Source: Fasciolopsis buskii (lineage: Eukaryota > Platyhelminthes > Trematoda > Plagiorchiida > Fasciolidae). Taken from it: DNA of 64,000 nucleotides. The stretch is taken from positions 64,299-128,298 of the forward strand of contig LUCM01010122.1 of NCBI GenBank assembly GCA_008360955.1, given 5' to 3'. The position numbers and the translations under genes are program-made. Of the stretch, positions 22,199-46,797 are shown piece after piece. Numbering within the stretch: position 1 is the first letter of the stretch; every line of letters begins with the position of its first letter. A model generated the notes under the pieces. The model did not search any database, was not told the origin of the DNA, and was given only the letters and a program-made list of their open reading frames with translations.

Positions 22199-23975
22199 GT
22201 AAGTTCTAGTGGAACCAAATATACATCCAACTCAATTCGCTCAATCAAATTTTCGCCTCCAGCTTGAACATAGGAACGAAAGCTTTACTTGTTCAAGTTT
22301 CTCCTGGCCCTGTATTTCCCCATGTCGAATGTACGTGCCCAAGGGGTGTCGGTTCTAGCAACGCAACTTTTCCTTTTATATCAACATGCTGTTAGTTTAT
22401 CTTTTAGAATACCTGTGGTTTTGCCGAAGAACGGCCATTGGGTGTTTCAAATTAGTTCGTCTTATCTGTTCCTAACTGTTTCACTATTCTTCGACCGCCT
22501 CTCCTCCTCTCTCGAAACTTCTGCTTCAGGGCAGTTGTCTGATGTCAATGAACTTCTTCTTCACTTAGAAAGAGGACAAATGCCTTTCAGTTTGGACATT
22601 ATTCGAAAATTATCGGTTGTGACATTAGAAAACACGATAGCAAACGGGCTTGTTTTCGGCGCTTCATAACTGGCTGAATACAGCACGTGCTATGAATATT
22701 AGGATAGTGATGGAGAGAATAACTATCAATTAATTGGAAGTTGGCATGATGTGTCCACATGGATACTGTGTCCGGTGGTAATTAAAAATACATATTTCGC
22801 TGCCGAACTACGTACTTTGTTCACATCTCGATCAGTTCTCCTTTTATAGACGAAAACCGCTGCCTATGGACTCAGTATCCTACTGTGTACCAATGCTATC
22901 TGTGGGGCGTTATGTAGGTGGCACCGCGAAAAAACTGTCTGAATGCATAAAGGAACATCGTCTGAGCTGGTTGAACAAAGGACCAAAAAGAGTACACAAA
23001 CGGCAGTCATCATGTACCTGATAGAATCGAATCATTTAATCAGCATAAGTGAAGCATTTCGTCCTGTCAACGTCGGTAGAGGTAGATCAGCCAAGAGTGT
23101 TAAAGGTCAAGTCCCGTCTGCAGCCGGTACGATGGCGATCCACTTGAATAATCCCCCTTTATGCACCTAAGCGTGACAAGCAAGATCTAATCTACCCTGG
23201 CCATCCGTGCAAGATAGGGTTATGTAACCAGTGTCCCAGTGAAGCCGACACGTTTATCAAGCAGTACCTATCATGACAGCGGATACATAGTTTGGACGTT
23301 GCTTCTTTCCCGCCCCCTCCCCACCACGAAGGGTTTTCCTAGAAAACAATCACTATGTCCAAATGAACTCTATTTCTCGGTGTAAGTCTCCAGCTGAATA
23401 CTGAAATCTCCACGGAGTGAATACTTTTGGCCGCTCCGCAAAATGTTCGTCCTAGCGAGTGATGGTAGAAACATTGGTTTCACTTAAAAATAGTTTACTA
23501 TGCAATAAAAGAATATTTAACATACCACTGGAAAGTAAGGCGAAATCCTCACGTCGTTTTATCATGTAGCGATGGATAACCATCACTCCAGTTGTTTCAA
23601 CTAATCGACAAGCGAATCTAGGTAACGCTTTCTCGGAAACTAAAAACATACCTCGCGGCCAGTCTAAGTTTGCACGTAATTAGAAATCCGCTGTGTTGTT
23701 TTTTATTACATACCTAGAGCGTGTTTGTTTGCACATTTCAATAATGACGGGAACCTCAAGTCACCGCCTTGAAATTTCAAGTGAATTAAAGCCACGTTAA
23801 GTCTAATCAGTTCACGTGGGGATGCAACTCGGGTGACAGCGATTTATCGCTTGATGATTTTTCGACTAAAAGTTCTTATGTATTCCTTTGTGAATCCCAT
23901 GGGCTTCTTCATCTCATCTGTTCGTTTGTTCCGTAAACTTGGACGCGTTCCCATCAATCCGTTTACTTTCCACAG
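22199..23975 (+). other. Intron, 1.8 kb, containing a Penelope-like relic
   Basis: Starts GTAAGT and ends CACAG. An open frame at 22289-22669 (127 codons) has no recognised domain. The GIY-YIG relic lies at about 22850-23160. Between 23170 and 23970 nothing further is supported. Confidence 0.5.
22850..23160 (+). mobile_element. Penelope-like element 3' end, GIY-YIG endonuclease relic
   Basis: Two overlapping frames together give the C-terminal GIY-YIG-type endonuclease of Penelope-like retroelements. Frame one, from 22908, reads RYVGGTAKKLSECIKEHR, matching the family pattern of a YIG-like core followed by a helix with a conserved Arg/Lys and EH. Frame two, about 22982-23070, reads QTAVIMYLIESNHLISISEA, matching the 'SA.. 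HL.. .H.. ....AF' end of the domain. A frameshift near 22985 separates them, and a further shift lies upstream, where VYQC/YLWGV would hold the first GIY motif. The element's reverse transcriptase was not found, so this is a truncated, inactive copy lying sense to the host gene. Confidence 0.65.
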
Positions 23976-24409
23976 GCTGTCGAACGTCAAGGTGTCTCAT
24001 CCGACTACATTTTCGTTGCTTGCGCGTCCAGTATTTTACTCCCGTTGATGTCCGTCTTTTACCATTGGAATCGTTTCTATCCGACAAACGTAGCGGAGGA
24101 CGATATGCAAAACGTGACCATGGGGAGCAGAGCCTCAGTAACTTTCTCAGACTCCGGGACCAACGAGTCGGGTTGGATTTTATGGTTTGATGATAGTCCG
24201 TTGGCTGATAGTCTGATCGCGATGCAGCTCCAAGTCTTTTTGCGCCTCAGCTCCAGAATTCTCACTTTTATCGGGCTACCATTCCGTTGGTTTCTAGTTT
24301 CAGTTGGTGGTGCAGATCTGATCAATGAGCAAGTCTCACTGGGCACGGTATTTTGGCATTTGTTGAGTGGGCGCTGGATCAGACAGTGGCTGTTGTCACC
24401 TGATCTGCC
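23976..24409 (+). CDS. PHTF: PHTF exon, first conserved membrane segment plus fluke-type insertion
   Basis: Residues 418-561. The start (VERQGVSSDYIFVACASSIL, then PLMSVFYHWNRF) aligns with the PHTF segment 'AYQQGVGYQMLGN..' and is a membrane span. After YPTN comes a region with no counterpart of that length in vertebrate PHTF as I know it: a polar stretch (EDDMQNVTMGSRASVTFSD) and a second hydrophobic stretch (LRLSSRILTFIGLPFRWFLV), then a basic tryptophan-rich end. The acceptor is CCACAG and the donor CTGCC-GTGAGT, leaving 2 nt. Human PHTF1 has only about 25 residues here where this protein has about 110, so loop or membrane topology may differ. The exon itself is certain. The topology is inference. 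Confidence 0.9.
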
Positions 24410-27400
24410 GTGAGTACATATGAGCTTGCTAAATGTATGATTTCTCCTAGTAATATCCAATGTTTTGTCACTACTTTTATTCTATTCATCATTCAAGCGC
24501 ATTCTTCGGTTCCAACCGATGAATCATTTGCAAGAATCACTTCACATTGTAAACACTTCGTCTGAGCCACTCATTCTTAAGCCAGAAGTGCCAGTGCATG
24601 CATACAGTGCTCGTTTTACTGTAAAGATATACAGAACCGTCTGGATTCCTCAACTAGATGCACTGGTGCATCCGGATGTCACGGTATGGCTCGGGACCGA
24701 AATCAGTGGCGGGGGTGTAGTCGTGCCCTTTGTAATCACCGAAATTGGCAAAAAAGACCAAAATGGATACTTAACAAGACTGTAAGAGAAAAATTGTTGA
24801 CCATTTTTTGTTCTACTTTCTTCAATCTTTTTCTAACCTGACCTCACCTATATGTTTACATCCTCGTGACTTCCGACTATGCTAAACAGCACTACCAGTT
24901 TCTCTTTTGAACCCGTGCTCAATGACAATGCCAAGCTTTTCACAGAGACGGCTAACACAATCTTTGATATCTGCTGCCCCTCAGAAACATTATTCATTTC
25001 AAATGGCCGTATCTTCACACGGAAACTGAAATCGCTAAGCAGACGCAAGGAACACTTCTACAAATCCCGTTATTACTCAAGCGTGCGGTATATTTCCACA
25101 CTGAATAAAAGCTGAAATCAAACGCATCGACACTACATTCGCCAGCCAGATCCTGAGTGGCAACAATAATCGATTCCCATGGCAAAGCATTCGACTGTTG
25201 TGTGGGAAGAAAAATGCGAAAACTTCTGCGGAAGTCGAGAGCATTAGTCGTGTACTCGTCCATGCTTTCACCTATACACCAATCATATTTGGACACGGTG
25301 ATGATACGACAGTCACAAATTTTTCTAGAGAAGAGGTATTCAATCTTCTCCGCACTACTAAAATTACCACACGGGTTGGATCTGAAAGTCTGTCCTGCGC
25401 TCTCTTATTTTTACCCTCACATTTTTGATTGAATTGCGACATTATTTATTGTACGCAAAAGTCTATTGAATATAAATATATATAAAGTACGTACAACCAG
25501 GGGTGACGCGCTAGATAAAGTCTGAATAAATATTATGAATCGGAAACGAATGTTTTATCATGTTCCAAGAGTACAACAAAACGGAATGAGAAACTGATCG
25601 TCGATCAGTGTTTAACAACAGAACGAGCACAAATGGTTCCACCTTTCTCACCATATTGGGCGCTTCCATAATAGGAATGAATATATGAGGCGAACAACCC
25701 CTGAATGTGCATCAATGAATAAAAACAGCAGCCTACACACGAACTGTAGTCTAGCTGTGCAAAAGCAATTTTTCAGTCATTCTAATTTAACAGAAACTGA
25801 CACCCCGATCGCCATTGTTTACGTTTGGCTGGCATATCATTCAACGTCTTCAGCCGATTGGATGTTTTGAGCCCTAACCGCGAGAATTCGAGACACCGAT
25901 TTAAACTGAGTTGAGCGTTCCTTTTCTCATTCCGCGCTGATACGTCGTCTGCTGACCTCCGCGTAACTTCTTTTACGAAGTACAAGATTGGGCGCGCTAC
26001 AGTAAACTATCGCCATGTGCAACACGTGTCCCAACGCTGTGATTGGATATTCTCTGAATCGGCACCGAATGGTAGGCTGTTAACCTGCACATTGCTCACC
26101 TCGCCGATGCACCCAATCCCGGTGATACCACGCAGATGTCGATCGAAATTCTCAAATCGGCGACCATCTTCACGCAAAATCACGTGAAACCTAAAGGTTC
26201 ACAGTTGGCGATGTCCGGCTGACTGCATCAGCGACCAGCTAAACTGCTCTTTGAAATATTCAGCCTCTTGTGTCTACCCTGTTTGGGCCCTCCCTCTTTC
26301 ATCTCATACGGGCTAACTGACCGACGTTCGTCGCACGCTGGTGTCGTATATTTGACTGTTGCCTGAAGCAACAGCTTCTTTTCATCTTTTCAGCTTTAAC
26401 ATACATTTTTCACGGTCCTTCTCAGGGGTTATCGTCACTTTACTTTGTGGATGCCGTCTCATCTTATCTACCTCCTAACAGTGCGAAACAAATCATCACA
26501 TCTACTGCGTAGGATGAGAGTAAGTGGTTTCGGACGAATTCCATTTACTGAGTGGAAGGACGGTCGGTCATAGACTGCGGAGTGGGAAACTGACCTACGA
26601 TGCGAGTTTGAACTTCCCCAGTTCTCTAATGAAGTTCACATATCGAAGCACGGTAACCTTGATCACCCCCAGTAAGATCTTAGCGATCGGATGAGATGCG
26701 TTTTTCTCCGCTTCTTCATTCAAATCTGTAAATAGCGTTTGTTTATTTGTCATCGACATGCAGTTGGGTGATTGGAATTATGTGATTTGTGTTAATAAAC
26801 TTAAGTGTTGTAAATTTGGTAGACGAAAGTTGATGTCACTGTTGTTAGTGCGCCGGAATGTAGAGACTAATTGCGATTTGTTTTAAGTAAGATCTAATAA
26901 CGCGAACAGCATGATTTTAGATATAGACAGGAGCGTAACGCAAAGGATAACAGCGTCAAGAATCGAACGTTTGCATGTTCGGAGAAGCACTGTAAAAATG
27001 AGTTGTTGGTGTGACGGTGTGTACACCGTTCGGACGGACTTGTTCATTATGATCAGATTTACGAGTTGTGCTGCCAAAGTAACCTGTAGTTCCTCCTAGA
27101 CGAATGTTCGGGGTCAAAACACTAAAGCCTTTTCTCCGTTATTTCGGAATTATACCAAAATTGCCCGGATTCGTGCCTAAAATATTCGGAATTGGATAGG
27201 AACATACCCGTTTCACAAAACTTCTGAAGAGTGCATCTGCTAGCAGATTTTAGTTCAATGCATAGGTAACTGTGCGTATGCACCAGTGTACCCGTGTAAG
27301 ATGGATCACTTTTCTGACCTGGGCAAACGAGATCTCAATAAATCAGATGAATGAAACTTCCGAGTACTTTTGATATAATCCCGAATGATTTCGACATTGT

Positions 27401-28196
27401 TTCGAAATGACGTATGAAATAGTGCAGTGGTTTCAAACAGTTAGTTGCATACCGACATTCAGTCTTTTTTGCACTATATTGATTAGCTGACTCACTTATC
27501 AAGCACATAAAACGAGAATATCATTGTTTTCTCCCGCTTTTCTTAATCTGTGTATATTCCTAACTTTACTCGCAGATCGTGAGCATATATCGGAAATACC
27601 ACTTTTTCTAATACCAGGATGGCTGCTACTCTCCCCAGAACGCCATTGCATCTGTTAGCTTCCAATGATAGGATATTTAAAGTGTTCCTGAATTTATTCC
27701 TTAATCAAAATTGACACAGCTCACTAGCGAAAAATCATAGGTGCACTGCACAGCTGCAGAAATCATCGTCATCTTTGGTTATTCATCGTGTCCTAACCGG
27801 AACTCGAATTTGTTGTAAAAGGTTAAGCCAGTCAGCTCATTTTCATTTTTGGATTTGATATTGTTGATTTACGATGAGTCGGCCGAAGGTCTGGTATTAG
27901 CGCTTACTAGAATGGCCTGCCTTGATTGGCTGTGTTCTAGAACTCGTCGGGCTCACACTTTTTGTCTCATTTAGCCACTCTCTTTCTTGACACCGGTAAG
28001 CTAAACATAGTCGAATTTCACTCTGACTGAGACGGGGCTCCAATATCCTCTCTTCACCCATCTGGTCCTCTACCAGTTCGTAGAAGATTTATATCGTCAT
28101 ATTGATTATCGTCATGCGTTACTCCTGGAGTTTCGATATTTCTGGTACCTTTGGTGACTCCATCCTTTCTTTTGCTGCCATTCTACCATCATTCAG
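24410..28196 (+). other. Intron, 3.8 kb, with LINE fragment and an unexplained coding-like stretch
   Basis: Starts GTGAGT and ends with a good pyrimidine tract and ATTCAG. It holds the 505-bp inverted LINE fragment at 24892-25396 and a coding-like open stretch at 24498-24781. From 25400 to 28196 only short ORFs and a possible unclassified repeat near 26040-26260 are seen. Confidence 0.5.
24892..25396 (+). mobile_element. 505-bp LINE fragment, inverted copy of 3337-3841
   Basis: This + strand fragment gives the same peptides as the LINE at 3841-3337, including VFNLLRTTKITTRVGSESLS. By eye the two copies differ by few or no bases. Both carry the same extra A (AATAAAAGCTGA in place of an in-frame AATAAAGCTGA), which ends the upstream frame. 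The fragment has neither LINE end, so ordinary 5'-truncated retrotransposition does not explain it. Segmental duplication, gene conversion or an assembly error would. Confidence 0.85.
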
Positions 28197-28293
28197 AGGC
28201 CGTATGGTCATCTTCCTCGGTGTATTGCTTCGATTCAACATGTTCAGTACCATATTTCTATTTTTGTGCATTGCCGAAAGAACGTTCCAACAG
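28197..28293 (+). CDS. PHTF: PHTF exon, membrane span and AERT motif
   Basis: Residues 563-594 (32 codons), entered with one base that completes a Pro codon. The peptide is almost wholly a membrane helix (MVIFLGVLLRFNMFSTIFLF) ending LCIAERTFQQ. This matches the PHTF block 'FFFMMCVAERTYKQ', one of the most conserved in the family. The acceptor is CATCATTCAG and the donor CAG-GTGAGT, phase 0. Confidence 0.93.
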
Positions 28294-40077
<11,784 letters not shown>

Positions 40078-40236
40078 TTAATATCAAAGAAAAATGACCA
40101 AACATTCTCACGCTTGATCAACTTGGACATGCTGGGATTGACTTTAGGAATTGCATTATTCCAGCATCGATTCCTCGTTTTGGGAACCAAGATTACAAAG
40201 AAATATCGCAACCTGTCAATCATCATAACCGAACAA
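40078..40236 (+). CDS. PHTF: PHTF exon, membrane span and KKYxNxSIxxTEQ motif
   Basis: Residues 668-720 (53 codons, phase 0 to 0). It includes a hydrophobic stretch (LDMLGLTLGIALFQHRFLVL) and ends GTKITKKYRNLSIIITEQ, the counterpart of GSETNKKYSNVSILLTEQ in human PHTF1. The distance from the previous exon to this motif is within one residue of the human spacing, which confirms the choice of acceptor (GATTAG) over nearby AGs. Donor CAA-GTAAGA. Confidence 0.94.
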
Positions 40237-43200
40237 GTAAGAAGTACTATTCACTTTTAACACGTAATAATTATATCTGTTTCGCTATTCTGTATCTATT
40301 TAACTAGCACAGATGTTGGGTGCCCATGGATATCCTCTTATTTTTTTATTCGCATTCAACATTAACTGAGTTATAATGGGTCCATTCCGATTAGGTCAAA
40401 ATTTGGCACTTTTTGCGGCATCTTCCAGCAGTCACCGGACACAAATATTTCAAGCAAGTACGCGGTAGACGTTGTCTTAAATATCAGAACTGTGTGCTGC
40501 TCGACCCATCAACAAGTACGAGTGCGGGATTGTGGATTCAATTGCTGATTAGCTATCTACATAGTGGGTTTAAGTCCATTTAATCGGCGGTTGTGAACAA
40601 GCAATCTTACTGTCGATGACGCGATTGGTTTTTGTCTGGAATTCTTTCTTCCTACAAAATACTACAAATCCATTGGTGGCTTTGTGGCGTGGGTAATATA
40701 ATGCGATAACAAAAATATAGCCACTCGTTTTTATCAAGTTTCATTCGCTCCTCCAGGTCTTCTAAATCACTTGGATGAACTAATCATCCAGTCACCGACT
40801 CGTTTTGAAAAACGATAATGCCTAGTGACCCTACGATGGACAAATGCTCGAAATGCCCAAGGGCCCATTCTGGACCTGAAAATCAAACAGTTAAACAGCT
40901 GACCATGGTTGCTCGCAAACAATAAGCTCGTGATTTTCCTCAAGTTGACGCTTCAGTCAGATTAGCACGCACCATCTCACACCGTGAAACAATTTTTATC
41001 TGCCCAACCGCTCTTTTCTACTTTCCTCTTTTTTCCTCAGTCGCTATTGGGGAACTTCAGCCAGCATATGTGCTCAGCTCATACACCTGAGACCTTATTA
41101 GTCTGTCTAAGATGTTCAGGAGATTCATACCAAAAGCTGTAGCACTATTGTGTCACTGTCGCGCTACGATAATCGTTCGAATTTTCACATCCCCCTTTTC
41201 GAGACCCATGAAGTTGGTGGTTAAGGTCTGGACCTTAGTTTGGCTATCATTGAGAGGACTGAGGCCCGGCTGCTTGTCTATACATTCAGCTGTTTGGAGG
41301 TTCATGCAACGCAATCAGTTGCCTTTCTGGAAACGCTATGAAAGACATTTTTACATCGAAAGCTGCCAGACCTCTCACGCAAAGTGGATGATATCCTGAT
41401 TTTAGTGGACAGACATGGTGCACTTAGGAACACCTTTTGGTCTCATCTGGAAAAACCATCGCTTGTCTCCCACGGGTACTAACTTCAGACTTTCAAACGA
41501 CCAATGCATTGCCCGGGGATATGCTTTGTTTTAGTCAGTCATGAACTAACGGGGAACACGGTGCATTTAGCTACAATTGGCGAGGCCGTATGCAAGCTTG
41601 CCATTTCTACTGGAATACTCTTGTTCACTCTGATCACGCATTACTTTTTCTACCGCGAACATATCAGAAGCAGTGTTCGAGTCACGTGAGAACGTCGAAT
41701 GGGTAGTGACGAAGTTCGTTCTCTTGTGTTGAGTGCTGATGATCTTCCTTTGATGGAGGTTATCGCCATGCGGTACCTATGACGACCCGAGACATTTCGC
41801 ATATGCCTACTTATCCTGTATCCTTCTGTGCTCCTTAGCACTCAACGGACAAGTGCAGATGAACTGACGCGAGAGTCAAGCAATAACTTAAGGTAGCCGC
41901 ACGAAAGAGTTAACTTTAGTTGTTACTTCTGGCCTTTCCTGCTGGGTTCCAACAGATAAGGTGTTTCTTTTGTTAGGGACGCTCAGATATGAGTTATGGT
42001 CGAAGTCGGTTAGGTGAATGTCATAGGGCCTATCCGAATGCTCACGAATCAAGGAAGCAAAATAAAGAAGGCAAAAACAAATAATGTTTTTTGCTATGCG
42101 AGTGTTTTTATTTCAGTCTGGAGTACAATCGCCTTTCACCGTTGTTGTATTGGCCCCATATTTTAATACGATTCTGGTGGTATATACACGGGCGCCAAAA
42201 ACGCCTTTTTTCTGAACCATTTTACCTGGTAAAAAACGATTCCTTGATAAGTAACGAAAAGTTCCGTGCGGCAAATCCTCTTGTCTCAGTCTGTTAATGA
42301 CAGTTACTTGTATTTCCTCTCAACCAAATGTCCAGGGGTTTTCAGGTTGGTTCTCTGGTACGTCTCTTAACAACGCAATCTTTCTGTATGGATAATCTCA
42401 TCGTTTCATTTGGGTTCAAATCACTGTACAAAGGCACCCATAGAGGAGATATTATCACCATTCGTTCTTCTAATGGTTCTTGTCAGATAGGCAAATGCTT
42501 TGTCGTCTTGGGAAATTAGTGAGTTCATTTGCTGTCTTTTACAAGTAACTTCTTTTCCCTACTGTAGGTTTTCTTTCTCGTTCGCAATCTAGAGAAGTTT
42601 TATTACTTTCAACATGCTCTTACCGTTGGCTCCAAAATTGTAAACATCTTCTGTCGACCTCGAATGTTCCGGCATTTGAGTCCAAGCATGCCCGTAGTTT
42701 TCATGTTCCGCTAGACTGACAGATGATATCTCCTTCAAGTTTATAATTTCTGAACAGTGCACTTAGTGTCTAAGTTCCACATTCTTGGTAAACTTTCTCC
42801 GTCAACGCGCTATCATGGCAGATGCCAACTGTCAGGCCTACTCATTTGCATGTGACTCTTGGAGCAGGTCATCAAATGACAATAAGTGCGATAGCTAAAT
42901 CTGAAAGATGGCAAGACTCATGAACATTAAGAGCGTTAATGGAGAGTGTATTTTTGGCGCTGCATCATTATAAATGTTTACACGCTTTCACGAAAATGGC
43001 ACACTGTCTAGCCATGTACGGATCTCTCAGCTTCAGTTCTTTTTTGACAATCAACAGCCACGTGTTAATATACTCCAGCATCAGCTGCTCAGAACTGGAG
43101 TAGGCGGGATTAGTGAACAGAAGAACCTCGGTAGTAAGTCAGATTCATACGGACGAGGAAAGATTCCATATACACTTGCCCCACTGAATGCGGTCATATC

Positions 43201-45832
43201 ACAGAATGTGTCCAATCAGTCAGGTAGGTAATATCACGAACCACAACGCGATCTACTCGGACACTTAGCCAGTTAGGGTTTGCATGCTTTTTCGCTGCCC
43301 GTCTTCCGAATAACGTTTCTAAAAATGGTCCACAGTTTCCCCTATGCTAATACCTTTCGCTGTAACCGCCTTGATAGAGAAATCCTAGCGGCGCCTTGCT
43401 TTTAATCCTGTATCTCTTTGTCATACTATATTCCCCTTTATTTTGTTCCCTAAGTATATGAATCTTTCAATCACGCAAATTCAACTGGTTGCGCTCAAAC
43501 TGTTCGTGAACCTCTTCAGCCGGTAGTTGTAGTAGCGCGCTGTGTTCTAACTTAGGCGAAAACAGGTGTGAAGGGATTTCGTCTCTTGATGGGCTATGCA
43601 GCACTCGTAGCTCGGTAAGTATTCTGTTGCGGTAAATCAAATATCATTAGGAACACAGTATGTCTATAACCCGTTGAACGTTTGGACTTTGTGTAGGAAA
43701 TCAGAACCGGAAAGCGAATGGATAAATCGACCAGGTCAGTCGCCGGCTATTTCGTTATTGGTGTTCAGTTGTCTGTGCTGGCCAAGTGGGGAGGACCACT
43801 CGGCACGCGATTGACCGATCGGTGATTGTCATCGCAAGTGCTTTAGTGTCTACACTGTCGTGTGTGCGTCAGTTGTTCGAACGTTGGCTAGCATTAAACT
43901 TGCGGTATTCACCAAAATATGAACCGTTGTGCACTTCCAAATGGAAACCAGTAGCTTGAATGCCTTTCTAACTTCCAACTGAATTAGACAGAGCAACGTA
44001 AATTTGACGTAGGGATCTTCCTAGCGTTCTTAAAATGCATCATGTGAGAGGGACAGGTGTGACAATGGGACAGGCGATGGGGAATATGTGGCAATTGTCG
44101 TAATGAGGAAACGATGGATATCTGAGATTGAATAGATCCACTTATCTCCCACGAGTCCCAGATAGCTGTTCATGATTGAATAGAAGCTACGTTTCTTTAC
44201 TCGTCAGCAAATCTTCCCATCGATGTCGTTCAGTCTAGAACGCCAGTCGTTCCTCCAGTTAAGTGACCACTTAACAACGACTCGTTGTTTATCCCGGATC
44301 ATTTCATTTTTTGTTGATCATCCATTATCGCCGGCTTTAACAGTCTGTGGGTGTCTAGGCATATTTGTTCATCTTTGAACATTATGACATGATCCATCGA
44401 GTTTTGCATAGCCAACATTTCACATTCTCACGCTTGCACATAACATAACGAGGGAGCATGACTCAGCCATTGAGGGTCAGTGTATGTTTGATTTCCACGA
44501 CTGCCTCTCTGGTGGCGCATTTCAATGTTGAACATCCTGCCAAGCTCATTTTCTTTCGGAAATCCGGGCAAACGGTAGTTTCCGTATGAGGATGTAAAGA
44601 AGCTCATTTTTGTGACCAAGGATATATTTATCAGCTGGCAAAACACGCAACAAGAGGTTGCGATGCGACATGCAACATAACCGATCTTGGCCGAGAAGCA
44701 CCACAGATAAGTTGCGAAATTATGCAGTTGGATTTACTACTGACGTCGAGGCCTAGCTGTTCCTATTCGCAGATGATTGCAATTTGGTGAGGAATGACCA
44801 CAGTCCATGGGAAATTGCCCATTCCTACGCGGAGTCCGAGCTTTATGCATGGATTTTGCCCGAGAACACCGAGGTTTTTTTATGAACAAAGATTTATTAC
44901 CGTTTAGCTGGTCACGATTTTGAACATGCCAGGAATTTTTGTGGCCCTCTGCAACTCCAGCCATCACAACCATGATCACCGGTTCTCGTTAATCGTGTCA
45001 AGAATGTCTGTGTAAAATCAAGCTGTAACAACGATTTGGCCTAACGTCGAGCATCCAGTTAACCTACTGATGATCAGACGGTCAACGTCACAGCATTGCA
45101 ACCTGAAGGCAACCGTTAAACTCTTCTCATCACCAGCCAACTTTTTGCCCTATTTGCCCGTATACTCGTATGGTTGCTTTGGAACCATTTTTTATATTTT
45201 CTGTATCCAGGTGCAAAAAACATCTCAAATGATTGTCCAGTAGTTCAAAATCTTCCAAGTGTTTAGACGATTTTCGAAAGTTTTGTTTACAGTCCCATTT
45301 AATTAGTGTCGGTGGACTCTGACTGATTTTCCATCAGAATTGCTATCGTTATACCGAGGTGTGAAGTAAACCTATGGTTCTGTTTAGATCCCCGTGGTAA
45401 TCCAAATCGGTCCATCACTGAGTTCCCGGTCTGGTAGCTGTCTTCGCTTTCATTGGTTGTCAACTTTGTGGAGAAACACGATCTAGTGTCTAACTGACCC
45501 TTTCCTGATCTAAGTTTTCACTTAGCAGCAAGAGATGAGTGGGTTATTCAGTAGGTCGGAAGCTAATGGTGTTTCTTTTCTACTCGAATTCACCTCGTAT
45601 CGCTTCAGCCATGTAGTGTGTTGTAAATTTCAATCGAAGTAATATATGATACGGGTCTTTTCAAGTGTTTCTCACCCAGGTTCCTACTTGTGTCCCCACT
45701 GATAAGGATATCTAAGGCATTCTTTTCAAATAAACACTTCGCTCTAGAAATATTCTTTACTGGTAGACTGAAACATTTTGTCCTTTTTTTGTTCACCACT
45801 CCTTTCTAAATGCTCGCATGTCCTCAAAACAG
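40237..45832 (+). other. Intron, 5.6 kb
   Basis: Starts GTAAGA and ends CTCAAAACAG. Only short ORFs are seen, for example 42974-43231 (+) and 44979-44737 (-), without recognised domains. Nothing else is supported. Confidence 0.5.
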
Positions 45833-46090
45833 ATCAACCTTTATTTGAGCATCGAGAAGAAACCTTACAAAAAGGACGACTTTTTGGCCACGTTTCAAGT
45901 TTTGCGCTTAGTCGAGGGATTGTTGAAAGAGGTGGATGGTCCGTTTCGTATTTGTGGTTGGACTGTCAACCCCCTCGTGTACAATGTGTTCAAACTCGTA
46001 CTCCTGTCCTGCTTCTCCACTATTTTATCGGACGCCATCGGATTCAAGTTGAAATTACACAAATTGAAGTTGAATGCTGCGAACTGGTAG
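45833..46090 (+). CDS. PHTF: PHTF terminal exon with stop codon
   Basis: Residues 721-805 and a TAG stop. INLYLSIEKKPYKKDDF continues the TEQ motif of the previous exon exactly as in the family (TEQINLYLKMEKKPNKKEQ). It then reads through LLKEVDGPFRICGWTVNPLV, YN and the last membrane helix (VFKLVLLSCFSTILSDAIGF) to KLKLHKLKL. Human PHTF1 ends LWKIKS, so the protein is only a few residues longer at the C-terminus. The acceptor is AAAACAG. No canonical AATAAA was identified in the following 300 bases. Confidence 0.96.
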   Translation: MNLYLSIEKKPYKKDDFLATFQVLRLVEGLLKEVDGPFRICGWTVNPLVYNVFKLVLLSCFSTILSDAIGFKLKLHKLKLNAANW

Positions 46091-46781
46091 CGCATTGTAC
46101 CTCTGCATCTAACTATCCATCTCAGTGCCAATTCAGCTGGAATCGCCCATCACACCGTATTCTCCGAATCTCGGTCTCATTGTCGTTTCGCGATGCTCTA
46201 GACTGTGGAGGATAAAAGCAAAACGAGGTAGTGGTATCCCACTCTGTCTGTCAAGTGCAACTATCTACCGTTTCGTGATCTGGTTCTTCCGAAGCCGGGG
46301 ACTACCAAAACCGGGTGGCGGATACCATGTGGACGGTTTTAATCCTGCTCTCCGTGTACCATGCAATTAGATAGGCTGAGTTGTATTGGCGACTTTCAAC
46401 CAGGTTAAATTTAGCGCGGTTGTCAGGGGCTGTCACTCATTGATTTGTGGTAAGCTCGGAATCTAGTCAATGATAAAGTCTTTATTCTTCTCGTTAATCT
46501 TCCTGTGTATTGGAACTGGTTTCTAAGATTGACGTCCCATGTGTTAGCCTTTGAGTACAAATTGTCAAAAGGATATCTTAGAATGTGCGCGATTTATTTA
46601 TTCATCCTGTTTGTGCACTCTCATCTGATTTACTGTCTGTTGTGTTTGGCATCTGCTCGCCACAGGCCTTCGAATTTCCCTTTGACTGTGTTCCGACATC
46701 GAAACCAGTCTACTTTCATTCTTTTCAGTTCGTACGAACCAATATCCCGTGTTCCCCGTCTAGCCCTCGCCGTCACACAAG

Positions 46782-46797
46782 CACACACACACACACC
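46782..46797. repeat. (CA)n microsatellite
   Basis: About eight CA units, with further CA-rich text at 47034-47045, in the probable PHTF 3' flank. Confidence 0.8.

Noticed and set aside
22289..22669. 127-codon + frame near a PHTF exon
   Set aside because: The exons at 22119-22198 and 23976-24409 join in phase and align contiguously with PHTF, so this frame is intronic; no other family was recognised.
24077..24460. 127-codon - strand frame
   Set aside because: Antisense shadow of the PHTF exon at 23976-24409.
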